8,547 nucleotides of DNA from Chloroflexota bacterium (GTDB lineage: Bacteria; Chloroflexota; Anaerolineae; Anaerolineales; Villigracilaceae), in the NCBI GenBank assembly GCA_023484185.1, contig JAMDBC010000162.1, positions 1 through 8,547 of the forward strand, in the 5' to 3' direction. Under the pieces are notes generated by a model. The model saw nothing but the letters and a program-made list of their open reading frames with translations, was not told the DNA's origin and ran no database searches. Shown one piece after another: positions 1 to 5,402 of the stretch. Each line of letters starts with the position of its first letter. Within the stretch, counting starts at the first letter, position 1. Both the position numbers and the translations under genes were made by a program.

Positions 1-14
1 CGTTTTTTGTACGG

Positions 15-44
15 TTAGATGGACGAGAGGTCAAAGGGTATAAT
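15..44 (+). promoter_or_regulatory. Probable promoter of the MaoC-like gene
   Basis: The -10 hexamer TATAAT at 39-44 matches the sigma-70 consensus exactly. A weak -35, TTAGAT at 15-20, lies 18 bases upstream. Transcription would start near position 51, so the whole 8-bp-phased inverted repeat would form the 5' leader of the hydratase mRNA. The -10 is seen directly; its use is inferred. Confidence 0.5.
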
Positions 45-48
45 TTGT

Positions 49-130
49 TAGTCTTCTAGTCAGGTAGTCCGCTAGTCTGTTAGTCGCTTACCAGACCGGA
101 AGACAAGCAGACTAAAAGACGAGGAGACCA
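49..130. repeat. Mirror-symmetric array of 8-bp-phased TAGTC / AGAC repeats
   Basis: TAGTC begins at 49, 57, 65, 73 and 81, exactly every 8 bases, with variable 3-base spacers (TTC, AGG, CGC, TGT). AGAC begins at 93, 101, 109, 117 and 125, again exactly every 8 bases. Each GTC in the left half pairs with a GAC in the right half about one axis at 89.5 (51-53 with 126-128, 59-61 with 118-120, and so on). The result is a long, regularly bulged hairpin. The right half runs into the ribosome binding site of the downstream gene. I do not recognise a described repeat family with this layout. Confidence 0.9.
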
Positions 131-133
131 ACC

Positions 134-583
134 ATGACCGGACTGTATTTTGAAGAATTCAGCGTGGGACAAAAGATCATGACGGTGGGCCGCACGGTCG
201 CTGAAAGTGACATCATGACCTTTGCCGGACTCTCCGGCGACTACAACCAGATCCACACCGACGCGGAGTTCAGCAAGTCCACGCCGTTTGGTCAGCGCAT
301 CGCACATGGACTTTTGGGCTTGTCCATCGCTTCGGGCCTCGCCATGCGGACGGGGATTCTCGAAGGCACGGTCATGGCTTTCCGCGAGATCAACGAATGG
401 AAATTCGTCAAACCCGTTTTCATCGGCGATACACTGCATGTTGAATTAACTGTCACTGAAACCAAAGCTTTGCCGCGCATCGGCGGCGGATCGGTGACGA
501 TTGCGCTGGATGTAAAAAACCAACACGATGATACCTGCCAGCGCGGCACATGGAATGTGCTCGTAATGGCCAAGCCCAAGTAA
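134..583 (+). CDS. MaoC-like hot-dog dehydratase, (R)-specific enoyl-CoA hydratase type
   Basis: The 149-residue protein has the size and look of single-domain MaoC/PhaJ hydratases, which reversibly add water to trans-2-enoyl-CoA to give (R)-3-hydroxyacyl-CoA in the cytosol. The family's catalytic Asp/His pair is visible in SGDYNQIH as Asp36 and His41, inside the hydratase 2 motif that continues to FGQRIAHG at 52-59. The start is supported by GAGGAG at 121-126, seven bases before the ATG. The gene is monocistronic here and convergent with rpmB; no acyl-CoA or PHA gene is adjacent, so the physiological substrate is open. The leader carries the 8-bp-phased inverted repeat, which could pair with its ribosome binding site. 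Family assignment is firm; substrate is not. Confidence 0.93.
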   Translation: MTGLYFEEFSVGQKIMTVGRTVAESDIMTFAGLSGDYNQIHTDAEFSKSTPFGQRIAHGLLGLSIASGLAMRTGILEGTVMAFREINEWKFVKPVFIGDTLHVELTVTETKALPRIGGGSVTIALDVKNQHDDTCQRGTWNVLVMAKPK

Positions 584-663
584 CTCTTTTACAGGATACA
601 ATGCAGATTAAACACAAAGCGATGCGAAGTACGCACAAGCTTTCCTGTGAGTTCCTGGTGTCG

Positions 664-702
664 AAAATTAAAACAAAAATCACGACGCGATGCCGTGATT
701 TT
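664..702 (-). terminator. Intrinsic terminator of rpmB, possibly bidirectional
   Basis: Perfect 9-bp stem: AAAATCACG at 676-684 pairs with CGTGATTTT at 694-702 around a 9-base loop. On the minus strand the stem is followed by a T-rich run (complement of 664-675), as expected for a terminator 20 bases after the rpmB stop. The stem's own TTTT may also stop transcripts of the hydratase gene from the other side. Confidence 0.8.
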
Positions 703-722
703 ATGGGCAAGAAAGATGGACT

Positions 723-908
723 CTACGCGACTGACTTGCTCAGCGTTTTGATACACTTGGCGCACAGCACTTTCTTGACCATGCGTCCGTTCTGCAGCAC
801 AGACACTTTTTGCAGATTGGGCTTGAATTTGCGATTGGTGGCGCGCAAGGAAAATGAGCGGTTATGCCCGAAAGCGGTCGCCTTGCCGCAGGTTGCACAT
901 TTAGCCAT
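723..908 (-). CDS. rpmB: 50S ribosomal protein L28
   Basis: This 61-residue basic protein begins MAKCATCGKA and is recognisable as bacterial L28 of the zinc-binding type. Two CxxC pairs, Cys4/Cys7 and Cys49/Cys52, could form a zinc ribbon. The central GHNRSFSLRATNRKFKPN (14-31) is the conserved rRNA-binding stretch. It is a structural component of the large ribosomal subunit. AGGAAAGGA-type purine-rich sequence precedes the start on the minus strand. The gene is divergent from the Asp23 gene, as in Bacillus-type genomes where rpmB heads the yloU-yloV block. Keeping the Cys pairs suggests this is the zinc-replete paralogue; no Cys-less copy is in the window. Confidence 0.97.
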   Translation of the reverse strand: MAKCATCGKATAFGHNRSFSLRATNRKFKPNLQKVSVLQNGRMVKKVLCAKCIKTLSKSVA

Positions 909-966
909 CGTTTACGTTCCTTTCCTACAAATGATTCCAGTACTGCCCGGTTTTTGAAGGCACGGC

Positions 967-995
967 ATTTTACCACAGAATATACCCTTCCTCAA
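967..995 (-). promoter_or_regulatory. Probable rpmB promoter
   Basis: Read on the minus strand, TTGAGG (complement of 990-995) and TAAAAT (complement of 967-972) are separated by exactly 17 bases, a good sigma-70 layout. Transcription would begin near 960, giving a leader of about 50 bases before rpmB. A 5-bp inverted repeat, CAACA / TGTTG at 993-1007, overlaps the upstream edge. Confidence 0.6.
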
Positions 996-1084
996 CACAA
1001 GTTGTTGTGGGGGGTTACGAAACCAGTATTAGACTTTGTTGGCATTAGATTTTGGAGAGGGTTTATCCACAGAGTGCACACGCG

Positions 1085-1105
1085 TGCCTGCGCACGGTGC
1101 AGGCA
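1085..1105. other. GC-rich hairpin
   Basis: TGCCTGC at 1085-1091 pairs with GCAGGCA at 1099-1105 around a 7-base loop. It is flanked upstream by further short dyads (GCAC / GTGC). The T-run at 1117-1122 is 11 bases away, too far for a standard intrinsic terminator. Role unknown. Confidence 0.45.
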
Positions 1106-1126
1106 GATTTCGCCGATTTTTTCTCG

Positions 1127-1153
1127 AATCTGTTTAATCTGCGTCATCTGTGG
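1127..1153. repeat. Three tandem 9-bp units (AATCTG family)
   Basis: AATCTGTTT (1127-1135), AATCTGCGT (1136-1144) and CATCTGTGG (1145-1153) abut without spacers and are followed by ATTATT. The last unit plus tail is identical over 14 bases (1146-1159) to 3518-3531, so this is one copy of a dispersed intergenic repeat. Confidence 0.75.
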
Positions 1154-1237
1154 ATTATTGCCGATAATATCTACTTGTAACCAGCAAAGCCGATTCGGGT
1201 TAATTCAATAAGCAGTAAAATGGTACGAGAGGACACC

Positions 1238-1594
1238 ATGGGCACAGAAACCACTTCATTAGGCGGCATTCACATTTCACCGAATGCCATTGCGACAATT
1301 GCATATCATGCCACGCTGGAATCGTACGGCGTGGTAGGGCTGGCACCGAAGAACCTGGCCGAAAATCTGGCGCAGACGATTACGCACGAACCGGCGCGCG
1401 GCGTTTCTGTCCGCTACGACGGCGAGAACATTGACATTGACATCTTCGTTATCATCGAATTCGGCACGCGCATCAACTCGGTGGCAGATAGCGTGGCCAA
1501 CACGGTTAAATTCCATGTAGAGAAAGCGCTGGGTATGGCAGTACATGAAGTCAACGTGCATGTGGCCGGATTGCGCGTCAGCAACTCGGATTAG
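1238..1594 (+). CDS. yloU: Asp23/Gls24 family envelope stress response protein
   Basis: The 118-residue protein shows the family's N-terminal pattern GGIHISPNAIATIAYHATLE (9-28) and C-terminal VNVHVAGLRV (105-114). Family members such as YloU and Asp23 are small, abundant, membrane-associated or cytosolic proteins linked to cell-envelope stress; their biochemical activity is not defined. I chose ATG 1238 because GAGAGG at 1227-1232 sits five bases upstream; an in-frame ATG at 1220 would put that site inside the gene. It is followed after 13 bases by fakA, the usual partner, so the two are almost certainly co-transcribed. No signal peptide or membrane segment is visible. Confidence 0.93.
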   Translation: MGTETTSLGGIHISPNAIATIAYHATLESYGVVGLAPKNLAENLAQTITHEPARGVSVRYDGENIDIDIFVIIEFGTRINSVADSVANTVKFHVEKALGMAVHEVNVHVAGLRVSNSD

Positions 1595-1607
1595 GAGACG
1601 AACCAAG

Positions 1608-3278
1608 ATGGTTGTGGATACTGCTCGTCTCGATAAGTTGCGTCATCGGCCGTTCGACGGGCAGGCTGTAAAGCGCCTCGTTGAAGCCGGATTGACCTGG
1701 CTTAAAACCAATCAGCAAACGGTGAACTCGCTAAACGTTTTTCCGGTTCCCGATGGCGACACCGGCACAAACATGACGTTGACCATGACTTCGGCCTGGA
1801 ATGAGATCAAGGATTCGGGTGAGAAGCACGCGGGCAAGATGGCGGCCATGGTCGCCAAGGGCGCGTTGATGGGCGCGCGCGGCAATTCGGGCGTGATCCT
1901 TTCACAGTTGTGGCGCGGCTTTGCACGCGGCATTCAGGATTCGGAAGTGATTGACGCGGCCTCGTTGGTCAAAGGTTTTATGGATGCACGCGACACTGCC
2001 TACAAAGGCGTGGTCAAGCCTGTCGAAGGAACGATCCTGACAGTTTCGAAGGATACGGCAACCGCGGCAGAGGCCGCGCTGGCTGAGATGCAGGATCCGA
2101 TCGAAGTCCTGGCGTGCTGCGTATCGGCCGCGGATGCGTCCGTGGCCCGCACCCCGGACCTGCTTCCAGTCCTGAAACAGGCCGGCGTCGTCGACTCGGG
2201 CGGTAAGGGATTGTTCTTTATCCTGGAGGGAATGCTGCGGCACATCTATGGCGAATCGCTGGACGCTCCGATCTCATCCGTGCAACCACTTTCGTCAATG
2301 AATTTGGAGAATGCCAGGCAGGAAGTTGAAGAAGGTCAGGATTACGAAGTTGTCGTGGACTTCTTCCCAAGCAATCAATTCGAGTTGCATAGATTCTATG
2401 GCAGGCTGGAAGAGATGGGCACGTCTATTCAAGTGGGCGAAGGCGAAGGGATGTATCGCATGCACATTCACGTGCCGCTCGATAAACGTTACGAGCCGAT
2501 TGATTACATCATGGGCATCGGCACGATCACTAAAGTAGCGATGGAAAACCTCACCGCCCAGATGGACGAGCTGGATTCAAAAACCAAAAGTTCGAAGCTC
2601 GAGTTGGCAACCATCGAACCCGGACAGATCGCGGTCGTGGCGGTTTCACCGGGACCCGGCTTGAGCCGCATCTTTGCCAGTTTGGGCGTGTCCGCCATCG
2701 TCGGCGGAGGCCAGACGATGAATCCATCCACCAAAGATATTCTCGATGCGTTCGAGAATCTTCCGACCGATAAAGTCATCATTCTGCCGAATAATAAAAA
2801 TATTATCCTGGCGGCCGACCAGGCCAAAGATGTGACCGTGAAGAGCGTGCAAGTCGTACCGAGTAAAACTATCCCGCAGGGATTGGCCGCCATGCTCTCG
2901 CTCAACCCGGACGGGGATTTGGATTCCGTTGCCGAAAAAATGACCAGAGCCTTGAGCGCGGTCAAGACCGGCGAGATCACAATTGCCACGCGCTCGGTCG
3001 AGATCGACGGCGTGAAAGTGAAAGAAGGCCAGGTGATTGCATTGCTGGACGGAAAATTGGTCGTCTCTTCAAGCTCAGTCGAGGAAGGCGTATTGGCTTT
3101 CCTTAAAAAAGTCAAAGCCGAAACGTATGAGCTCATCACGCTCTTCTACGGCGAAGATTTTTCACACGCCGAATCGAATAGCGTGGCCGATCTGATCCGT
3201 GAAAAATATCCAGATCAGGAGATTGAAGTCCAGGAGGGCGGACAACCGTATTACCAGTTTATTATTTCGGTGGAATAG
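1608..3278 (+). CDS. fakA: Fatty acid kinase FakA / DAK2-domain protein (YloV)
   Basis: The 556-residue protein has the usual FakA length and order. An N-terminal DAK2 kinase domain carries the nucleotide-Mg loop NVFPVPDGDTGTNM (43-56; Asp49, Asp51, Asn55) and GARGNSGVI (89-97), then VVDSGGKG (194-201). The middle domain has RMHIHV (284-289), whose His286 and His288 match the family's zinc-site histidines. A C-terminal domain follows. FakA phosphorylates fatty acid bound to a DegV-type FakB, giving acyl-phosphate for the PlsX/PlsY route. ATG 1608 is preceded by AGGAG (1593-1597), overlapping the previous stop; an ATG at 1545 lies inside the upstream gene. Oddity: where many FakA proteins have Cys in a GYCTEF motif, this one reads DYEVVVDF (245-252), so the third zinc ligand seems absent. 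Confidence 0.94.
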   Translation: MVVDTARLDKLRHRPFDGQAVKRLVEAGLTWLKTNQQTVNSLNVFPVPDGDTGTNMTLTMTSAWNEIKDSGEKHAGKMAAMVAKGALMGARGNSGVILSQLWRGFARGIQDSEVIDAASLVKGFMDARDTAYKGVVKPVEGTILTVSKDTATAAEAALAEMQDPIEVLACCVSAADASVARTPDLLPVLKQAGVVDSGGKGLFFILEGMLRHIYGESLDAPISSVQPLSSMNLENARQEVEEGQDYEVVVDFFPSNQFELHRFYGRLEEMGTSIQVGEGEGMYRMHIHVPLDKRYEPIDYIMGIGTITKVAMENLTAQMDELDSKTKSSKLELATIEPGQIAVVAVSPGPGLSRIFASLGVSAIVGGGQTMNPSTKDILDAFENLPTDKVIILPNNKNIILAADQAKDVTVKSVQVVPSKTIPQGLAAMLSLNPDGDLDSVAEKMTRALSAVKTGEITIATRSVEIDGVKVKEGQVIALLDGKLVVSSSSVEEGVLAFLKKVKAETYELITLFYGEDFSHAESNSVADLIREKYPDQEIEVQEGGQPYYQFIISVE

Positions 3279-3300
3279 TGATCGGTAATTAGGAAATTGG

Positions 3301-3340
3301 GAGTCGGGAGTCGTGACGGTTTTGACTCCCGATTCTTTTT
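3301..3340 (+). terminator. Strong intrinsic terminator of the Asp23-fakA operon
   Basis: A 12-bp stem (3301-3312 with 3324-3335, one G-T pair) has an 11-base loop and a following TTTTT run at 3336-3340. It lies 23 bases after the fakA stop, so degV needs its own promoter. Confidence 0.88.
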
Positions 3341-3356
3341 CTTCAAACAGTTAATA

Positions 3357-3506
3357 GACCTCTTGCAAAGTCGTAAATATATTCTTGCCGTCCATCTGCC
3401 GTCCGAGAATTTTCGCTAGTCTTCACGAATTGATCTTTAAAATTCGCGGGAATTCGCGCAGATTAGCGGATGACAAAACAGCGATACATCACTTATGCAA
3501 GAGATC
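3357..3506. mobile_element. Possible MITE-like unit with terminal inverted repeats
   Basis: GACCTCTTGCA at 3357-3367 matches the reverse complement of 3496-3506 at 10 of 11 bases. The match continues inward as AAGT / ACTT with one single-base gap, giving about 15-16 bp of inverted repeat at each end of a 150-bp non-coding segment. The ends resemble those of some small insertion sequences. No transposase and no clear target-site duplication are seen, so this may be a non-autonomous remnant or a chance dyad. Confidence 0.35.
3441..3470. repeat. Three tandem 10-bp units (AATTCGCG family)
   Basis: AATTCGCGGG (3441-3450), AATTCGCGCA (3451-3460) and GATTAGCGGA (3461-3470) abut exactly. The first two differ at two positions; the third is degenerate. 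It lies inside the possible MITE-like segment upstream of degV. Confidence 0.6.
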
Positions 3507-3507
3507 A

Positions 3508-3525
3508 AATCTGTGAAATCTGTGG
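3508..3525. repeat. Two tandem 9-bp units (AATCTG family)
   Basis: AATCTGTGA (3508-3516) and AATCTGTGG (3517-3525) are tandem and followed by ATTATT. The 14 bases at 3518-3531 are identical to 1146-1159 upstream of the Asp23 gene. The copy begins two bases after the inverted repeat ending at 3506 and runs up to the degV start region. Confidence 0.75.
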
Positions 3526-3570
3526 ATTATTTTGAATAAAGTCAAATGTGAAATATCTATGGCTGGAACA

Positions 3571-4407
3571 ATGAAATTAGGCCTTGTTACCGACTCGACC
3601 TCTGACCTTCCCCAATATTTGATCGAACAACACGAAATAGAAGTTGTGCCCGCGATCTTGATTCTGGAAGGCAGGCAATACGCGGATGGACAGGGTATCT
3701 CACGCGAAGAATTCTATGCGCGCCTGCCGGACTTCAAAACGGCCCCCACGACCGCGGCGCCCTCCATCGGGGAATTTTCTGAACGCTATGAGAAATTGCT
3801 CAGCAAAGGCTGCGACCATATTCTCTCGATCCATGCTGCGGGCGCGCTGACGGCCATTCTAAATGTGGCGCGCCAGGCTGCGGATGGATTTCCGAACTGC
3901 ATCACAACGATAGACAGCTTGTCTCTTTCAATGGGAATCGGCTTTCAAGTTCTCGCTGCCGCCGAAGCCGCCGAGAATGGACTCAAGGCCGCGCTCGCCG
4001 CCATTGAATCGGCGCGCTCGCGGCTGAATGTTTTCGCCGTGCTGGACACATTGGATTATCTACGCCGCAGTGGACGCGTCCCCGCCGCCGTGACGATGCT
4101 CGGATCAGCACTGAGCATCAAGCCACTGATCGAAGTGGCGGACAGCCAGGTCAAAGCCATCGGCGCGGTGCGGACAACTCGTCAGGCCAACGAACGCATG
4201 ATGAATTTTTTGGAATCTTGGGGAAAATTGGAACGGCTGGCGATTCTGCACACCGGCGCAGAAGCGCGGGCGCGTGAGTTCCTGCGCCAGGTGATGAACG
4301 AGATCAGCCAGTCTGTGCCGCGCGAGATCATGATATTGAACGTGACCACTGTGATCGGCACGCACGCCGGTCCGAACGGGTTGGGGTTCGCGGCGGTGAG
4401 GAAGTAA
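3571..4407 (+). CDS. DegV family fatty-acid-binding protein (FakB-like)
   Basis: The 278-residue protein has the DegV length and landmarks: LVTDSTSDLP (5-14), TTAAPS (60-65, the family's TSQPS-type loop), LDYLRRSGRV in the second half, and near the C-terminus THAGPNGLGF (264-273) with the conserved His265. Such proteins hold one fatty acid and present its carboxylate to FakA, whose gene lies just upstream behind a terminator. I chose ATG 3571 because the family normally starts one or two residues before this first strand; ATG 3559 and TTG 3532 are in-frame alternatives and none has a good ribosome binding site. Oddity: the usual Ser-rich SIS-S-LSGT segment reads SIHAAGALTA (86-95). Ligand preference cannot be read from the sequence. 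Confidence 0.94.
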   Translation: MKLGLVTDSTSDLPQYLIEQHEIEVVPAILILEGRQYADGQGISREEFYARLPDFKTAPTTAAPSIGEFSERYEKLLSKGCDHILSIHAAGALTAILNVARQAADGFPNCITTIDSLSLSMGIGFQVLAAAEAAENGLKAALAAIESARSRLNVFAVLDTLDYLRRSGRVPAAVTMLGSALSIKPLIEVADSQVKAIGAVRTTRQANERMMNFLESWGKLERLAILHTGAEARAREFLRQVMNEISQSVPREIMILNVTTVIGTHAGPNGLGFAAVRK

Positions 4408-4426
4408 TAGTTTGATTGGGCTTGAA

Positions 4427-5338
4427 TCAATAAGTTAGCAAAAGCCTGTCTGAAACCTTTTCCCCTTCAAGTGTTTTGCCGTTCATTTGAAAACGTTTAA
4501 GCATCGAGTGGCCGATATCAATCATGATTTCATGCTTAAACAAGCCATTAGGAATAGGCAAATCACAAATCATATTGCCCGAGCGTTTAGTCCCATCAAT
4601 ACTAAGAGCTACATAAACGCCCCTTGATTTACATTCTTGAATGACAAAAAGAAGATGATCTAAACTGAATGCTTGTGCGCCGTACAAAATTGCTTGACTA
4701 TAAGTGTAAGGCGGGTCACAATATACTAGATCACCGGGTTTAGCTATATTCATAGCTTCTTCAAAATCTAGGTGCAAAAAGGTGGTTCCTGAAGTTCGCT
4801 TATGCCATTCATCAACTCTTCGAGCAAAACTTTCTGGAGAAATCGGATTGTGAATACCGCATGGCGTGGACATATAACCATCTGCCTTGCGAAATCGAAC
4901 AACCCCGCCATAACAAGAACGCGTCAAAAATAGTAAATCTGCGCCATTTGGATTTTTGTTATAAGATGCTTTGATTTGTTCGTAAACTTCAACTTTATCT
5001 ATTTCAAACTGGCATTCCCAACGAGAGCGATACCATTGTTTGACTATTTCGGGAGAGTCTTTTAGTGTCTGCCAGATTTCAATGAGTGGAGTGAAGGTAT
5101 CAGAGGCGATAGCGCTCTTTGGAACTAAAGTGCCGAGAATACCACCACTACCCAGAAAAGGCTCAAAATACGTTCCGAATTTAATGGGAAAATAAGAGAT
5201 AATCTCATGGGCAAAGCGTTGTTTACTGCCAATCCACTTTAAAAGAGATGTGTTAAATGGTTTAACTTGGCGCGTTTTATTCGTGCCAGTTTGAAATAGA
5301 TAAAGTTGAGATGTATCTTTCAGCGTTTTCATAAGCAT
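4427..5338 (-). CDS. D12-class DNA N6-adenine methyltransferase (Dam-like, type II modification subunit)
   Basis: The 303-residue protein shows the D12/Dam alpha-group motifs in order: KWIGSK (34-39), the SAM-binding EPFLGSGG (59-66), a CYGGVVRF...TPCG stretch (142-161) and the catalytic DPPY (208-211). It transfers methyl groups from SAM to adenine N6 in a short DNA site. Dam, DpnII-type and EcoRV-type enzymes share this architecture, so the site (perhaps GATC- or GATATC-like) is not determined. It runs against degV, with only 19 bases between stops, and is divergent from the controller-like gene. A second ATG at 5332 may be the true start, because the extended -10 at 5341-5349 sits just two bases before ATG 5338 and there is no ribosome binding site. 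Its low G+C content suggests transfer. Confidence 0.94.
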   Translation of the reverse strand: MLMKTLKDTSQLYLFQTGTNKTRQVKPFNTSLLKWIGSKQRFAHEIISYFPIKFGTYFEPFLGSGGILGTLVPKSAIASDTFTPLIEIWQTLKDSPEIVKQWYRSRWECQFEIDKVEVYEQIKASYNKNPNGADLLFLTRSCYGGVVRFRKADGYMSTPCGIHNPISPESFARRVDEWHKRTSGTTFLHLDFEEAMNIAKPGDLVYCDPPYTYSQAILYGAQAFSLDHLLFVIQECKSRGVYVALSIDGTKRSGNMICDLPIPNGLFKHEIMIDIGHSMLKRFQMNGKTLEGEKVSDRLLLTY

Positions 5339-5340
5339 CT

Positions 5341-5349
5341 ACTATACCA
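5341..5349 (-). promoter_or_regulatory. Extended -10 promoter of the methyltransferase gene
   Basis: On the minus strand TGG-TATAGT matches the TGn extended -10. It ends two bases before ATG 5338, so transcription would start at about 5334 and the ATG at 5332 would be nearly leaderless. The 21-bp palindrome occupies the region where the -35 contacts would fall. Confidence 0.5.
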
Positions 5350-5364
5350 TTATTCTTTTTAGAG

Positions 5365-5385
5365 AATATCCTAATTTAGGATATT
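5365..5385. promoter_or_regulatory. Perfect 21-bp palindromic operator between the divergent M and C-R genes
   Basis: AATATCCTAA at 5365-5374 and TTAGGATATT at 5376-5385 are perfect reverse complements around a single T. The palindrome ends 17 bases before the controller-like gene start and 26 bases before the methyltransferase ATG. The neighbouring XRE-type protein is the obvious binding candidate, as C-proteins bind symmetrical C-boxes at this place in other systems. Symmetry is seen; binding is inferred. Confidence 0.75.
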
Positions 5386-5402
5386 TGTCAATAGGTAAGA
5401 AA

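Larger units (their letters stand above)
996..1237. other. Non-coding region between rpmB and the Asp23 gene
   Basis: No convincing gene is present. The stretch holds a perfect DnaA-box 9-mer (TTATCCACA, 1063-1071), a GC-rich hairpin (1085-1105) and a 9-bp tandem repeat (1127-1153) ending in an inverted DnaA-like 9-mer (TGTGGATTA, 1149-1157). The promoter of the Asp23-fakA operon must lie here, but I see no hexamer pair strong enough to call; TTGTAA at 1175-1180 is a possible -35. Confidence 0.6.

Noticed and set aside
49..130. CRISPR array
   Set aside because: The 8-bp unit with 3-4 base spacers is far too short, and the second half is inverted relative to the first.
550..957. Long plus-strand open frame over rpmB
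   Set aside because: It is antisense to a clear L28 gene, starts inside the hydratase gene and has no recognisable domain or ribosome binding site.
1063..1157. Replication origin (oriC) suggested by DnaA-like boxes
   Set aside because: Only one perfect and one imperfect box, no dnaA, dnaN or other origin genes, and the boxes overlap a dispersed repeat.
1545..1607. N-terminal extension of FakA from an earlier ATG
   Set aside because: It overlaps the Asp23 coding sequence and encodes residues unlike any FakA start; ATG 1608 has the AGGAG site.
2504..3139. 211-residue minus-strand frame inside fakA
   Set aside because: It is a shadow of a conserved coding frame, with no start signal or family resemblance.
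4412..4430. Bidirectional terminator between degV and the methyltransferase gene
   Set aside because: TTGATT / AATCAA forms only a 6-bp AT-rich stem without a T-run on either side; too weak to call.
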